A stretch of 64,000 bases of DNA, taken from positions 62,440,910 through 62,504,909 of the forward strand of contig OZ024826.1 of NCBI GenBank assembly GCA_964016985.1, read 5' to 3'. Positions within the stretch are counted from its first letter, which is position 1. Every line of letters starts with the position of its first letter. Under the pieces are notes generated by a model. It had not been told where the DNA came from, did not search any database, and was given only the letters and a program-made list of their open reading frames with translations. A program made the position numbers and the translations under genes. This document shows positions 21,290 to 32,787 of this stretch, one piece after another. The stretch comes from Anodontia alba. Its lineage: Eukaryota; Mollusca; Bivalvia; Lucinida; Lucinidae.

Positions 21290-22070
21290 AAGTTTACAAA
21301 AACTTTCAAAGGGGCATAACTCTGCCAATATTTGGTGCACTGTAACCTCGAAATAATATGGCTGCTCCACATCATCGTGTAACTATTTGTGAAGTTTCAG
21401 CTTGATCAGATGTAAACTGCAGGAGGATTTAGCCGGAAACGAAAAATTAATAGAAATTTTCAAAGGGGTTTAACTCTGCTAATATTTGGTGGACTGTAAT
21501 CTTGAAATAATATGCGCTGCTCCACATCATGGTCTAACTACAAATCAAGTTTCAGCTTGATCTGATGTAAACTGTAGGAGGAGTTAGCCAGAAACGAAAA
21601 GGTTACAGAAATATTCAAAGGGGCATAACTCTGCTAATATTTGGTCCACTGTAACCTCGAAATAATATGCGCTGCTCCACATCATCGTGTAACTATTTAT
21701 GAAGTTTCAGCTTGATTGGATGTAAACTGCAGGAGGATTTAGCCAGAAACAAAAAATTAATAGAAATTTTCAAAGGGGTATAACTCTGCTAATATTTGGT
21801 GGACTGTAACCTTGAAACAATATGCGCTGCTCCATATCATGGTCTAACTACAAATCAAGTTCAGCTTGATCGGATGTAAACTGTAGGAGGAGTTAGCCAG
21901 AAACGAAAAGGTTACAGAAATTTTCAAAGGGGCATAAGTCTGCTAATATTTGGTGGACTGTAACCTCGAAATAATGTGCCCTGCTCCACATCATGGTCTA
22001 ACTATAAATGAAGTTTCAGCTTGATCGGATGTAAAATGTAGGAGGACTTCGCCAGAAACGAAAAAGTTTA
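21290..22070 (+). repeat. Second 155-bp array, different sequence
   Basis: The landmark AAAGGGG.ATAACTCTGC recurs at about 21311, 21466, 21620, 21776 and 21929, again about 155 bp apart. Unit content (CTGTAACCTCGAAATAATATG, GTTTCAGCTTGATC.GATGTAAACTG) differs from the 19561-20956 array. The final unit runs into GGACGGACGCCATACCCC and the 3' hairpin of the 17814 element. Confidence 0.72.
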
Positions 22071-22239
22071 CGGACGGACGCCATACCCCATAAAATAATA
22101 CGTCCCGTTTTTCAAACGGCGTATAAAAATGATAACCTTGGGTTTACCTTGACCTTTTTTATGGAATGGTCAATTTTTTTAAATATGCAAAACTTTTAAA
22201 AATCTTCTTGTCTGAAACTAGAAGGCACAGTCCTTTCAT

Positions 22240-22745
22240 ATTTGATGTGCATGTGACACTCCTACTTGACCTGATATATGTCCCATCAAAACATTATTGA
22301 ATTATCTCAGACAGTATGGTAGTTATAACCTGCAGAAGATTTCAGCTCCAGGGGAGATAAGTACACAACAAAGAGTGAGAGTTGTCTCTCTTGCATGTGA
22401 CATGCCTACTGGTCCTTATTTATGCCTCTACCAAATATTACAAAAGTATTTCAAACCATTAATAAGTTCTAGAGTGCGAGAGAATTTGGCTTAGAAATTT
22501 ATTCAGGGGAGATAACTAGAAAAAAGAACAAAGCAAGAGTTGTCTTTCTTGCATGTGACACACCTACTTGACCTGATATATGTCCCTATCAAATATTATC
22601 AAATTATCTCAAACAGTATGGGAGTTATAGCCTGCACAAGATTTCAGTTTCAGGGGAGATAACTACATAATGAAGAAAGTGAGAGATGTCTCTTTCACAC
22701 ACCCCCCTCTAGACCTTATCTATGCCTCTACCATTTATCAAAATA
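22240..22745 (+). repeat. Fragment of the GGGGAGATAACTACA array family
   Basis: Units contain CAAATATTATCAAATTATCTC, AGTATGG.AGTTATA.CCTGCA and TTGTCTCTCTTGCATGTGAC. They are homologous to the array at 25640-26820. No ends are seen. Confidence 0.6.
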
Positions 22746-25618
22746 TTTCAAACAATTAAGAAGTTAGGTTAAATTCTGTGCTAAGGTCAAAGGTCAAAGA
22801 GTGACCTTGACCTTTGATACTCATGTAGCTTCATTTACTCATTTAGTTGATTGCAAATACAAAATCAAAGTTCACAGGCAACAGTAGTTTCCAAAAAATT
22901 AACAATTTCAACTTTTTCCCATATAAAAGCAAATGCGACCAAATTTGACCTTGATGTAAATTGCGTCAAGCTCAAGCCAGTCATCATTTGAATAAACTAC
23001 GATGGGCCCCGAGACCCCAATACTACATACCAACTTTTAAGGCAATCAGTCCATTGGTTCCGGAAAAGAAGGTTTTTTAAATGATTTTACCATATATGGG
23101 CATGGCAGCTATATTTGTCATGTGCCCAAACTCATATTTATTAATTTTCATTTCCTTGTTCCTAAAAGCTTTCCTATGTAGTTTTTGAGAAAAAAAAAAC
23201 AGGTTTTAATTTTCATATCTGAATGACCTTGGGCCAAGGTCAAGGAATGATGTTGACCTTGAATACTCATGTAGTTTCATTTACTTATTTAGCTACCTAC
23301 ATCTACAAATTTTCAGATCACAGGCTGGAATAGTTTCTGAAAATTACAGTTTTGGCTTTTTCCCATACAAAAGCCAATGGGACCAAAGTTGACCTTGACC
23401 TTGGCCTAAAATAGGTCAAGGCCATCCAGGGGTCATCATTTGAATAAACTATGATTGACTTGAGTCCTCAATGCTACATACCAAGTTTCATGACAATCAG
23501 CCCACTGGTTGGGGAGAAGAAGATTTTCAAAGGTTTTTATTTTCAAAGATTTTTATATGGGCATAGTGGCCATATTGGTCATGTGACCAAACTCATTTAT
23601 TTTCATTTTCTTGTTCCTACAAGAGAATCTGTGACACCGAAGGATGCTCCCCAAAAATGCGCAGTAGTGAGAGGGTTATGTTGGTGAAAGAGTAAAATAC
23701 TTTGAGATATGCTACGGACAAGTTTATTATTGCAATCAAAGCGCTGTAGGTGCTTGCAGCCTGGGAATCAGAAAGCCCAATGACAAATGACTAGAGCTCC
23801 ATTTGAAAGCCTGTAAAATGTACAAAAAAAAACAAACTAGAAATGAGTCCACAGCACATGAATGCCCAATATAAGGCCCTTTGCCTGCTAGGTCAGTAAC
23901 TCTTAAACCATGAGACTAAGAAACTCAATTTTGTGTTCTCTAGTAAGTTATTTTCGACAAAGAATCCAAAAATAATGAGAAATATAGGGCCCTTTGCCTG
24001 CAAGGCCTGTAACTCTAAAAACATAAGACTAAGAAACTCAGTTTTGTGTTCCCTAGTAAGTGATTTTCAACAATAAGGCATGCAGAGTATAAGTAAGGGA
24101 GATAACTCCAGAAGAACAGATGACCAGACACAGGCTCAGGCACCTTTGCCTGCACTCTGCACTTCCTCTGATGGCCATCTATCAATGTATCAAGTTTCAT
24201 TTAATTCCCTTCTATACGTTCAGAGATATGCTCCGGACAAGCTTTTTATTGCAAAAATTAAGAAGGGAAGTAACTCCATAAATACTAGTAACAGGGTTAT
24301 GGCTCTTGCATTCTGCAATTTCCTTCATGGCCCTCTATCAGTGTATCAAGTTTCATTTATTTATCTTTAATACTTTTAGAGATATGCTCCGGACAAGCTT
24401 ACTATTGCAAAAATTAGAAAAGGAAATAACTTTGTAATTACTTGTGATAGGGTTACAGTTCTTGCATTCTGCAATTCCCATCAGGCCCTCTATCAGTGTA
24501 TTAAGTTTCATAAAATTATCTTCAATACTTTTAGATATGCTCCGGACAAAAGTGTGACGGACGGATGAACGGATGGATGGACAAAGTGGCAACTATATGC
24601 TCTCCCTTCGGGGAGCATAAGAAGATTTTCACAGGAAATTTGATTACAAATGGCCCAGTAGTTTCTGAGAAAAACAAGTTTTAATTTTCATATCTAAATG
24701 ACCTTGGGCCAAGGTCAAGAATGACCTTGACCTTGAATACTCATGTAGTTTCATTTACTCATTTAGCTCACTGTATCTACCAATTTTCAGACCACAGGCT
24801 GCAATAGTTTTTGAAAAATACAAGGTTTTGACTTTTTCCCATACAAAAGTCTATGCCAATAAATTTTACCTTGGCCTAAAATAGGTTGAGGTCATCCAAA
24901 TGTCATCATTTGAACAAACTATGATTGGCTTGAGTCCCCAATGCTACATACCAAGTTTCATGAAAATCGGCCTACTGGTTCGGGAGAAGATTTTTAAAGG
25001 GTTTTACCTTATATGGCATGGAGGCCATACTGATCATGTGACCAAACTCATATTAATTAATTTTCATTTTCTTGTTCCTAAGAATTTTGATATGAAATTT
25101 GGTTACAAATCGCCCCGTAGTTTTTGGGAAAAACAAGTTTAAATCATATCTGAATGACCTTGGGCTAAGGTCAAGGAATGACTTTGACCTTTAATACTCA
25201 AGTAGTTTCATTTACTCATTTGGCTCATTGCATCTACCAATTTTCAGACCACAGGCTGCAATATTTTCTGAAAAATACAAAAAGTCTATGCAAATCTTTG
25301 ATTGGCTTGAGTCCCCAATGCTACATAATTATCAAGTTTCATGAAAATCGACCTACTGGTTCCGAAGAAGATTTTTGAAAGGGTTTTTACCTTATAAGGG
25401 CATGGTGGCCATCTTGGTCATGTGACCTGGACCCGGGGAACAAACTTCTGTTCCCCAATCCCATGGATGCTCCACATGAAATTTGACTTCAATCGGCCCA
25501 GTGGTTTCAGAGGAGAAGATGTTTGAAAATGTTGACAGACGACAGACTACAGACGACGACAACAGAGGCTAGTCATACTATAAGCTCACCAGTGAGCCTT
25601 CGGCTCAGGTGAGCTAAA
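22746..25618 (+). mobile_element. Tandem-cored element with long (about 440-bp) units
   Basis: Units start near 22986, 23428 and 24906 at the landmark TCATTTGAA.AAACTATGA; each carries TGACCTTGGGCCAAGGTCAAG and CCATATTGGTCATGTGACC. The last unit passes into GTTTGAAAATGTTGACAGACG and the hairpin AAGCTCACCAGTGAGCC / GGCTCAGGTGAGCTA. The 23690-24620 block is inserted in a unit. Confidence 0.62.
23690..24620 (+). mobile_element. Nested tandem-cored element (GGGGAGCATAA end)
   Basis: Units contain GAGATATGCTCCGGACAAGC, AGGGAAGTAACTC and TGTATCAAGTTTCATTTAATT. The end has GACGGACGGATGAACGGATGG and the hairpin ATATGCTCTCCC / GGGGAGCATAA. A possible internal start ACTAGAAATGAGTCC is at 23836, so two related copies may be fused here. 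Confidence 0.6.
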
Positions 25619-26891
25619 AATATGTCTATGGGTATCAAAGTAATGGTGCGCACAAGGATGCGTCTACAGTTTTCTGCTTCTGGGAAGATTACTACATAAC
25701 GAAGAAAGTGAGTTGTCTCTCTTGCAGGCGACATGCCTACTGGCCTACCAAATATTATCAAATTATCTCAACCAGTATGGCAGCTATGGCCTGCACAAGA
25801 TTTTGACTTCAGGGGAGATAACTACATAACAAAGAAAGTAGTTGTCGTCATGGTACCCAAGCCATAATCCAAACTCATCAATCCATAAACGAATGATGAA
25901 TCAGAATGTTCAGACCAACAGACATGGACCCCAGAATAAAGGGTGTAATCAGGCATCAGCGGATAGTAAGCATTACTTGGTAAGCAAGCTTCACCAATCA
26001 AGCCCATAGGCCTGAACAAAGGAAATGTAGGTAGAAGCGTATGTCCGGGATTTTGGAAGTCTACTTATGGCTTGTCACTGGCAAAAACATCAGAAACAAT
26101 TCTGGAAACTGCCGCATTGTAGGGACCAGATCATGATGTCTCCCATAGAACTTCTTAAGTGTTGCTATCAGTTTGGTTTTTTGATACCTCTGGTTCAACA
26201 ACCTTGAAGGGAGCACTTTCCCACACTCCATGAAGTCGTGAAGTTCTGATAATTTGAACAGGCTCTTGCATAACGGATTAACTGTGAAACGTAAACGCCA
26301 TATGCTGGTGCAGAAACGACATTTCTGCTCAGGAATGGAAAGTTAACAATGGGAAAATTGAAGTCATTTCTGCTTCAGGGAGATTACTACATAATGAAGA
26401 AAGTAAGAGCTGTCTCTCTTGCATGCAACATGCTTACTGGTTCTCCTCTTCATTCCTACCAAATATTATCAAAATATGTCTAAGGGTATCAAAGTCATGG
26501 AGCGCACAAGGATCGTCTACAAATTTCTGCTTCAGGAAAGATAACTACATAATGAAGAAAGTGAGAGTTGTCTCCTGCACATGACATGCCTACTGGTCCT
26601 CCTCTTCATCCCTACCAAATATTATCAAATTATTTCAAACAGTATGGGAGTTATGGTCTGCACAAGATTTCGGCTTCAGGGGAGATAAATACATAAGGAA
26701 GATAGTGAAAGTTGTCTCTCTTGCACACGACATGTCTACTGGTCCTTCCCTTCATTCCTACTGAATATTATCAAAATATGATATGATGTCTAAGGGTATC
26801 AAAGTTATGTGGCGCACAAGAATGTGTCTATGGACAGACAGACGGATGCCATGCTGATCGCTATATCCCCAAACCTATCAGTTGGGGTATA
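25619..26891 (+). mobile_element. Tandem-cored element (GGGGTATAA end) with inserted retroelement fragment
   Basis: Units of roughly 150-165 bp carry ATTATCAAATTATCTCA.ACAGTATGG, TTCAGGGGAGATAACTACATAA and GTTGTCTCTCTTGCA. The 3' end is GGACAGACAGACGGATGCC, then TATATCCCCAAAC and GTTGGGGTATAA. 25846-26340 is foreign sequence inside the array. Confidence 0.62.
25846..26340 (-). pseudogene. Retroelement ORF remnant (AYGVYVSQLIRYARA signature)
   Basis: On the minus strand the first part reads APAYGVYVSQLIRYARACS (about 26325-26265), followed by LLNQRYQKTKLIATL and KKFYGRHHDLV (about 26220-26150). After a frameshift come AVSRIVSDVFASD and PDYTLYSGVHVCW. I know this signature from C-terminal regions of reverse-transcriptase-related proteins common in molluscs and other invertebrates, but I cannot assign the exact family. 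At least two frameshifts or stops make it a pseudogene. Confidence 0.5.
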
Positions 26892-27836
26892 AAAAGGGAA
26901 CACAAGACATGTATAAATTACTAAATGAAAATAACGAGCCCCTAAATGGAAAACTCTCATGGAATAAACAGTACAATTTTGATGATGAATGGAAAAACAT
27001 GTATATAGAGCCATTTATAATAACCAAAGACAGTACAGTTCAGTGGATCCAAACCAGAATCAACCATAAAATCTTGGCAATAAAGACATTCTTATGTTAA
27101 ACTAAAACTTACTAATGACTCAAAGTGTACCTTTTACTCACTAGTGGATGAAACTGAGCAGTGTGAACATGTTAATAAATTTTTAAAGGACGCTAATACT
27201 TGGTTAAGCCACCTGGTAAAACCTACATAATACATGTAATAATTATGCTCTTAATGAAAAGTCATTCCTGTTTGGTTTATACAAAGATAAAAAAAAATGG
27301 TGTTAATAAATTAATCTTGACAGAAATAAAATATTATACAGTCAACTCTCGTTATTTCGAATTCCATGTGACTCTCTGAAATACTTCGAGATATGCGTAC
27401 CTCGACATAGATTTGCAGAATTGAGGAAAAAATAATTCAATTAACTACATTTAACAAATATATATGTAATTAGATTCTTGAAATTAGGGATATATTGAAA
27501 ATATAGTGGAAAAGAGGAGAAATTGCTCCTTAGGAGCAATTTCTCCTCTTTTCCACAATATTTTTTACCTTTTGTTAGATTTTCATGTTTAGGCAGTGAC
27601 CAGATTTTCACTTCGAGATAAGCGGTTATTCGAGATAAGCGAGGTTGAGATAGCGAGAGTCAACTGTATATACTACTCAAGGTGCAGCAAAAACAACTTA
27701 AATCTTACAGTGTTAAAACAGACTTCAGCTTCTATATGAAGCACATAAACAAGCAACCATTTTTGAAGGAAAATATGATGCATTTCAAACAAAATGGCAA
27801 AACTATCATGACACTTATGTAAACAGCAGACCCTAA
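26892..27836 (+). pseudogene. LINE (L1/Tx1-like) 3' end, split by a MITE
   Basis: The conceptual product starts MYKLLNENNEP, continues IEPFIITKDSTVQWIQTRIN and HKILAIKTFLC, then a Cys-His-like stretch (SKCTFYSLVDETEQCEHVN), then FLFGLYKDK and LILTEIKYY. After the MITE at 27339-27666 it resumes with QQ..NLTVLKQTSASI and GKYDAFQTKWQNYHDTYVNS. This order is typical of the C-terminus of L1/Tx1-type LINE proteins after the reverse transcriptase. Frameshifts are present. The 5' part is missing. Confidence 0.68.
27337..27668. mobile_element. TA-flanked pogo/Tigger-like MITE with 25-bp perfect hairpin
   Basis: TA at 27337-27338 and 27667-27668 flank a 328-bp element that begins CAGTCAACTCTCGTTATTTC and ends CGAGAGTCAACTG. 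The same termini bound the element at 49645-50938. At its centre 27506-27530 and 27532-27556 are perfect inverted complements with a one-base loop. It interrupts the LINE reading frame. Confidence 0.82.
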
Positions 27837-27851
27837 TTGCTTAGAACTATA

Positions 27852-29612
27852 ACAAAAGACCCACAGGCCACAGCTCGCTCACCTGAGTGAAATAGCCACT
27901 GCAGATATGCAGATGTTATGCAACATTTTTCCAATCCTGTCATTGCAACTAATGAAAGGATCATCATTTGAGCAGTTCTTGGTTTTGAAGAAGAATGTGG
28001 TTTTTATTATTACCATCATTTTACCATATATGGGCATGACAGTCAATGAAGCGTGACCATTTGAACAAACTTTCAATCCTGTTTCAATAGTAGGATCGAC
28101 ATGAAACTTGGTGGAAATTGGCCAACCAATTTCTGAAGAGAAAGTGTTTAACAATATCATGACTTTATACATGCATACAGCATAGGGGCAAGGGAAGATA
28201 AACCTCGCAGAATAAAATGTTGATTATAACAAAGCTTTTGCTACTTCAATCATATATTGTAAGTTTTAGACACTTCAGCTATTTTTGTCTTTGTGAGTGT
28301 GTTCATTGCTCTCAAGGGGTCATTCTTTTTATAAAATAGCTCTTTTTGATCTAGAAGTCATCCTGTTGCTACACTCAAATTGCCCAACAGTTGGGGTGGA
28401 GAAGTCAAAAATTGATTTTCAAGATGGCAGCTATGGCAGCCATTTTGGATTTCCAATTGGCATGATTTTAGCTTTTTTCATCAACATATCTAATCTAACC
28501 TGTTCCTACATTGTAAGTTTCAACTTAATTCGCCTTGTGGTTTGCGAGAATATGTCCAAAACAGATTTTCAAGATGGCAGCTGTGGCGGCCATCTCGGAT
28601 TTCTGATCACGATTTTAGCAGATTTCGATCCAAAAGTTGTCCTGTTGCTACAGAGCAAGTTTCAGCTCAAATTGACCAAAGGTTTGGGAAGAGATGTCGA
28701 AAACTGATTTTCAAGATGGCGGCTGTGGCTGCCATCTTGGGTTTTCAATCGGCTGAGTTTTAGCTATTTTGTGTCTACTAGGCGCCCCGATGCTCCTCAT
28801 CAAGTTTCAACTCAATTAGATCATAGTCTTTAGAGGAGATGTCCAAAATATGAATTCTCAACATTTTTCCCATATAAATGTATTGGGGACATACAAATGC
28901 ATGGGGAAGCAAATTTGACCCTGCGGTAAAAAGGTTAAACGTCAACATCGGACCATTATTTTAGCAATTTTGGTAGACCTCACATCCCTGATGATTTGTG
29001 CAAACATTAGGCCCCGGGGCTTATTTAGTTCTGAAGAAGAAGATTTTTAAAGGTTTTTACCATATATGGGCATGGTGGCCATCTTGGTAAATGGACCCCG
29101 ACTATTTTAGCAATCTTTCGTTCCCCTGCTCAAATGAGGCTCCACTTGAAATTTGAGCAACATTGGCCCAGAAGCTTCAGAGAAGTCGCTTGAAATTCTC
29201 AACGTTCTTCCTATACAAATGTATGGGCCCATACAAATTCACAGAGAAGCAAACTTGACCTCCCCGTAAAAAGGTCAAACATCAATGTATGACCATCATT
29301 TTAGCAACTTTGATACTCTCATCCCGGATGATTTGTGCAAAGATTCAGCCCTAAGGCATCTTTGGTTCTGGAGAAGAAGATTTTAAAACATTTTTACCAT
29401 ATATGGACATGGTGGCCACCTTAGTCAACGGACCGCGACCATTTTAGCAATCTTTTGTTCCCCAAACCTAAGGAGGCTCCATATGAAATTTGAGCAAAAT
29501 TGGCTCAGCGGCTTCAGAGGAGAAGTTGTTTGAAAATGTTAACGGACGGACGCACAGATGCCAGACAAAAAGTGATCACTATAGCTCATCCTGAGCATAG
29601 CTCAGGTGAGCG
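27852..29612 (+). mobile_element. Tandem-cored element (CACCTGAG family), mosaic core
   Basis: The start ACAAAAGACCCACAGGCC then TCGCTCACCTGAGTG and GCAGATATGCAGATGTTATG matches the elements at 11982 and 44239. The first half of the core is of the AAGATGGC..GCCATCTTGGAT type (28420-28760). The second half (28860-29560) is of the AAAAAGGTCAAA type found in the 11982 element. The end is TGTTAACGGACGGACGC and the hairpin TCCTGAGCATAGCTCAGGTGAG. Confidence 0.74.
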
Positions 29613-29870
29613 GAAAATACACTACAGAGTTCAGCCGGTGTCGAGTTCTTATCCCATACTATCTCTATCTATCCAATCCACCGTCTGTCTTTTTCCTCCT
29701 GTTATTCCTACATAATTCCTCCCAGCAATCACATTCTCAAAATGCAGGAAATAAGCCAGGAAAGAGAGTTGTGAGAGAAAAGTTATAATATTCCATACTG
29801 CATTATTTTATTTTAAGATGTGTGGAGGGATGATCCTCCCCGACTCTCTACACATCATGTTAAAAAAAAA
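29613..29870. other. Unassigned sequence
   Basis: No gene or known repeat is visible. A small inverted repeat (GATGTGTGGAGGG / CTCTACACATC) lies at about 29817-29855, next to a short A-run. Confidence 0.4.
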
Positions 29871-30836
29871 GAAGTTGACCTTGTTGTAAAAGAGGTAATC
29901 AACCCAGAGTCATCATTTATATAAACTCTGTAGGGCTCAAGTCCCTTTTGCTATGTACCAATTTTCAAGGTCATCAAACTTACGGTTCTGGATAGGAAGA
30001 ATTTTTAAGGTGTTTTTACCATATATGGATTTGGTGGCTATCTTGTTCATGTGACCAGGACCAAATATTTAAACTTTTGTTCCTGCTAGGTACAGATGAT
30101 CCATATAAAATCTGACTTCAGTTGGTCCAGTGGTTTCTGAGGAGAAGATGTTTGAAAGTGTAGACAGACTTTTCCAATGTAAAAGCCTAAAGGAACAAAG
30201 TTGACCTTGTAAAATAGATCATGGTCAACCCTGGGTCATCATTTATATAAACTTTGTAGGGCTCAGGTCCTTTTTGCTGTGTGCCAATTTTCAAGGTCAT
30301 CCAACGTATGGTTCTGGAGAAGATTTTTGAAGGGTTTTTACCATACATGGGCATAGTGGCCATCTTGGTCATGTGACCAGGACCAATTACATAAACTTTG
30401 GTTCCCACCAGGTATAGATGTTCCATATTAAATCTGACTTTAATTGGTCCAGTGGTTTCTAAGGAGAAGGCGTTTGAAAGTATGGACAGACTTTTCCAAT
30501 ATAAAAGCCTTAATGAACAAAGTTGACCTTGTTGTAAAATAGGTTAAGGTCCACCCAGGGTCATCATTTATACAAACTTTGTAGGGCTCAAGTCCCTTTT
30601 GCTGTGTGAAAAGTTTCAAGGTCATCTGACTTATGGTTCTTGAGAAGATTTTTAAAGGGTTTTTACCATATATGGGAATGGTGGCCATCTTGGTCATGTG
30701 ACCAGGACCATTTATATCAACTTTTGTTCCTGCTAGAGACAGATGTGTTCCATATAAAATATGACTTCAACTGGTCAAGTGGTTTCTAAGGAAAAGATGT
30801 TTAATGAAAGTGTGGCAGGATGAGGGCGGTTTTTTA
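29871..30836 (+). repeat. Tandem array with about 323-bp units, no ends seen
   Basis: The landmark AAGTTGACCTTGT recurs at about 29874, 30199 and 30520. Each unit holds GTCATCATTTATA.AAACTTTGTAGGGCTC, CCATATATGGGCATGGTGGC and CATCTTGGTCATGTGACCAGG. The last unit stops in AAGTGTGGCAGGATGAGGG without a terminal hairpin. Confidence 0.65.
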
Positions 30837-30984
30837 TTGTGTTGGGGTTTAAGGACACTTCAACCATTATGGGTCATTTTGTGTTGTCTCCCAGAGAAAG
30901 GGAAATGTTGACAGATGATTCACTACATCCCAACAACTTAATATGTGTGAAAAAAATGAGTTACATCATTTGCGTTGATCTCAT

Positions 30985-31312
30985 CATTAAGAATCACTCT
31001 TTCATTATCTCCTTATTTATGTATCATACGTGCAGAATTTCTGTCAAACTCAATAAGGAAAAATAAGAAAATAAAAGACATATTTTCAAATGATACAGAA
31101 TTTAAAGTTACACAATTTGCAGATGATACAACAATATTTTTAGATGGTTCAAAGGAATCTTTAAATAGTATACTTGAGGAGTTAGAAAAATTTGCAAAAA
31201 TATCAGGCCTTAAAATAAATTTTAATAAAACACAAATTGTTTGGATAGGCTCCAAAAATACAGCTCTGACACAATTAAAACGAAATGGAAACTGCATCGG
31301 GACACCATCAGT
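30985..31312 (+). pseudogene. LINE (L1/Tx1-like) reverse transcriptase fragment
   Basis: The translation includes LSLSPYL then RAEFLSNSIRKN, KVTQFADDTTIFLDGS and ISGLKINFNKTQIVWIGS. FADDT is the catalytic box of non-LTR reverse transcriptases, and GLKIN.NKTQ..WIGS is the thumb-proximal motif of L1-like elements. The frame is cut at 31313 by a TTAA MITE. The upstream part of the element is absent. Confidence 0.78.
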
Positions 31313-32225
31313 TTAAAGGGCAAATACAAAGAAATTTAAAATATGCCTGGTTTTCAGGGTGTTGATAGAATGCTTTAAGAGAATTATTTTGTTGAAAACC
31401 CCATCAAAAAATTCCAATCCAATCAAAAGTTATGGTGATTAATTTATGATACCTACCTTTTTTCCTGTTAGAGTAACCTCCCTTGGATTGTGTATTGATT
31501 AAGGCCCACAATGCAATATTCTGTGATGTCATAGTGGAACTTAAATTTTAAATTGAAATTTTAAACAGGAATATTCTGCATTTCCTTAAATGCTACATAA
31601 TTTTTCTCCTTAACCATTATTGATATTGGTCTCTGTCCACAAATAAGCCCATGAATAGAGAATTTAACTAAAAATTTAATCAGTTATTTAAATTTAAAGC
31701 TAAATTTTAAAATGTTTAAAACTTGACTAATATTAAATTTTTCGTAAGTTTTTTTAATAATAGTGAATTTTGGGTGTATATCATATAAATGAATACCAAA
31801 AGAGTCAATTTTGGCAAATTATTAAGCATTGTAACTGGATTTTAAATTATTTAAATGAAATTTTTAAATTTGAAATGTAACACTTTAAATGGAAAATAAG
31901 AGTTAAATTCCTATGTATATTAGTTTAAAGGAGTTGAATAAATTAAACAATGTGCAAACTGAATTGATGCAGATTAAAAAGCAAAAAATATTGGCAATTT
32001 AAAAAAGTTTAAAATTTTACTGTTCCCTTATGATGTCATAAAAGGGCTCATGAATATTAATGAGGCAGCCTGAATTCAACCCTCTTGAATGCTAAATATC
32101 AAATTTCAAATCGCAATATTTCAGAAACCGTTTAAGATAATTTGATGCGGTTTTCGGCAGTCACCTCCTTACTGAAGTGCCCTTAAATATTTAGAAGAAT
32201 TAAAACCTTCGTATTTGCCCTTTAA
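31313..32225. mobile_element. TTAA-flanked MITE inserted in the LINE
   Basis: TTAA at 31313-31316 and 32222-32225 flank a 905-bp AT-rich element. Its ends AGGGCAAATACAAAG and CTTCGTATTTGCCCT are inverted complements except one base. The LINE reading resumes right after the element (LLGIKFNVDLDS). TTAA duplications point to the piggyBac class, though a TA-flanked reading of the same ends is also possible. No ORF. Confidence 0.72.
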
Positions 32226-32787
32226 GCTGTTGGGGATAAAGTTCAATGTTGATCTAGACAGTATGGTAAATGAGAATTTTGCAATAAAAGTACAACACCT
32301 TCAAAAAATAGCAGTGGGCAAAATGTTTACGATCACCATTAGGTAAAATAACAGTTTTAAAAACATTTATGATAGCAACATTTAATCACCTTTTCATAAT
32401 GTTGCCAAACCCAAATAATGAAATAATCCAAAAAATAAATGAGATACTGTTTGATTTCTTATGGAATAGCAAGACCAGTAAACTGAAACAATCTACAGTA
32501 ATCAAACAGTATTGTGATGTAGGACTAAAAATGATTAACTTAGGGCTTTTATAGATGCTCTCAAATCTACTTGGATAAGGAGGCTTTTAACCATTGACAG
32601 TAAATGGCATGCTTTAATAACATCACAAAATAAAGTTGATAAATTAACAGGATACAATATGAAATATGTAGAAGATAGAATTAAAAGGACAACTAATCAA
32701 TTTTGGAAGGATGTCCTACAGTCACCATAAATATAAATAAGAAAACTTTAGTTACTGAGGAATATGTATTGACAAGTCCAATATACT
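32226..32787 (+). pseudogene. LINE middle segment after the reverse transcriptase
   Basis: LLGIKFNVDLDSMVNEN follows directly on the first LINE piece. Then come the typical L1/Tx1 stretches MIATFNHLFIMLPNPN, INEILFDFLWNSKTSKLK, VIKQYCDVGLKMINL and FWKDVLQSP. Stops at about 32340 and 32550 break the frame. The segment is cut at about 32787 by the 8-kb insertion. Confidence 0.76.

Larger units (their letters stand above)
17814..22126 (+). mobile_element. Tandem-cored element (TATACGCC family) carrying nested elements
   Basis: The start ACAAGAGTTCCGCCAAGCGG (a CCGCcaaGCGG stem) is followed by TTATACGCCC. The end is ATACGTCCCGTTTTTCAAACG then GCGTATAAAA, so 5' TATACGCC complements 3' GGCGTATA. 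Its own array units are at 17930-18010 and 21290-22070. 18180-18484 is A-rich, T-rich filler with poly(A) tracts. Two related elements (18485-19455 and 19456-21182) are nested within. Confidence 0.68.

Noticed and set aside
30847..32186. Larger element bounded by TTAAGGACACTTCA and TGAAGTGCCCTTAA
   Set aside because: The inverted words would enclose part of the LINE and most of the TTAA MITE, contradicting the clean MITE boundaries at 31313 and 32225.
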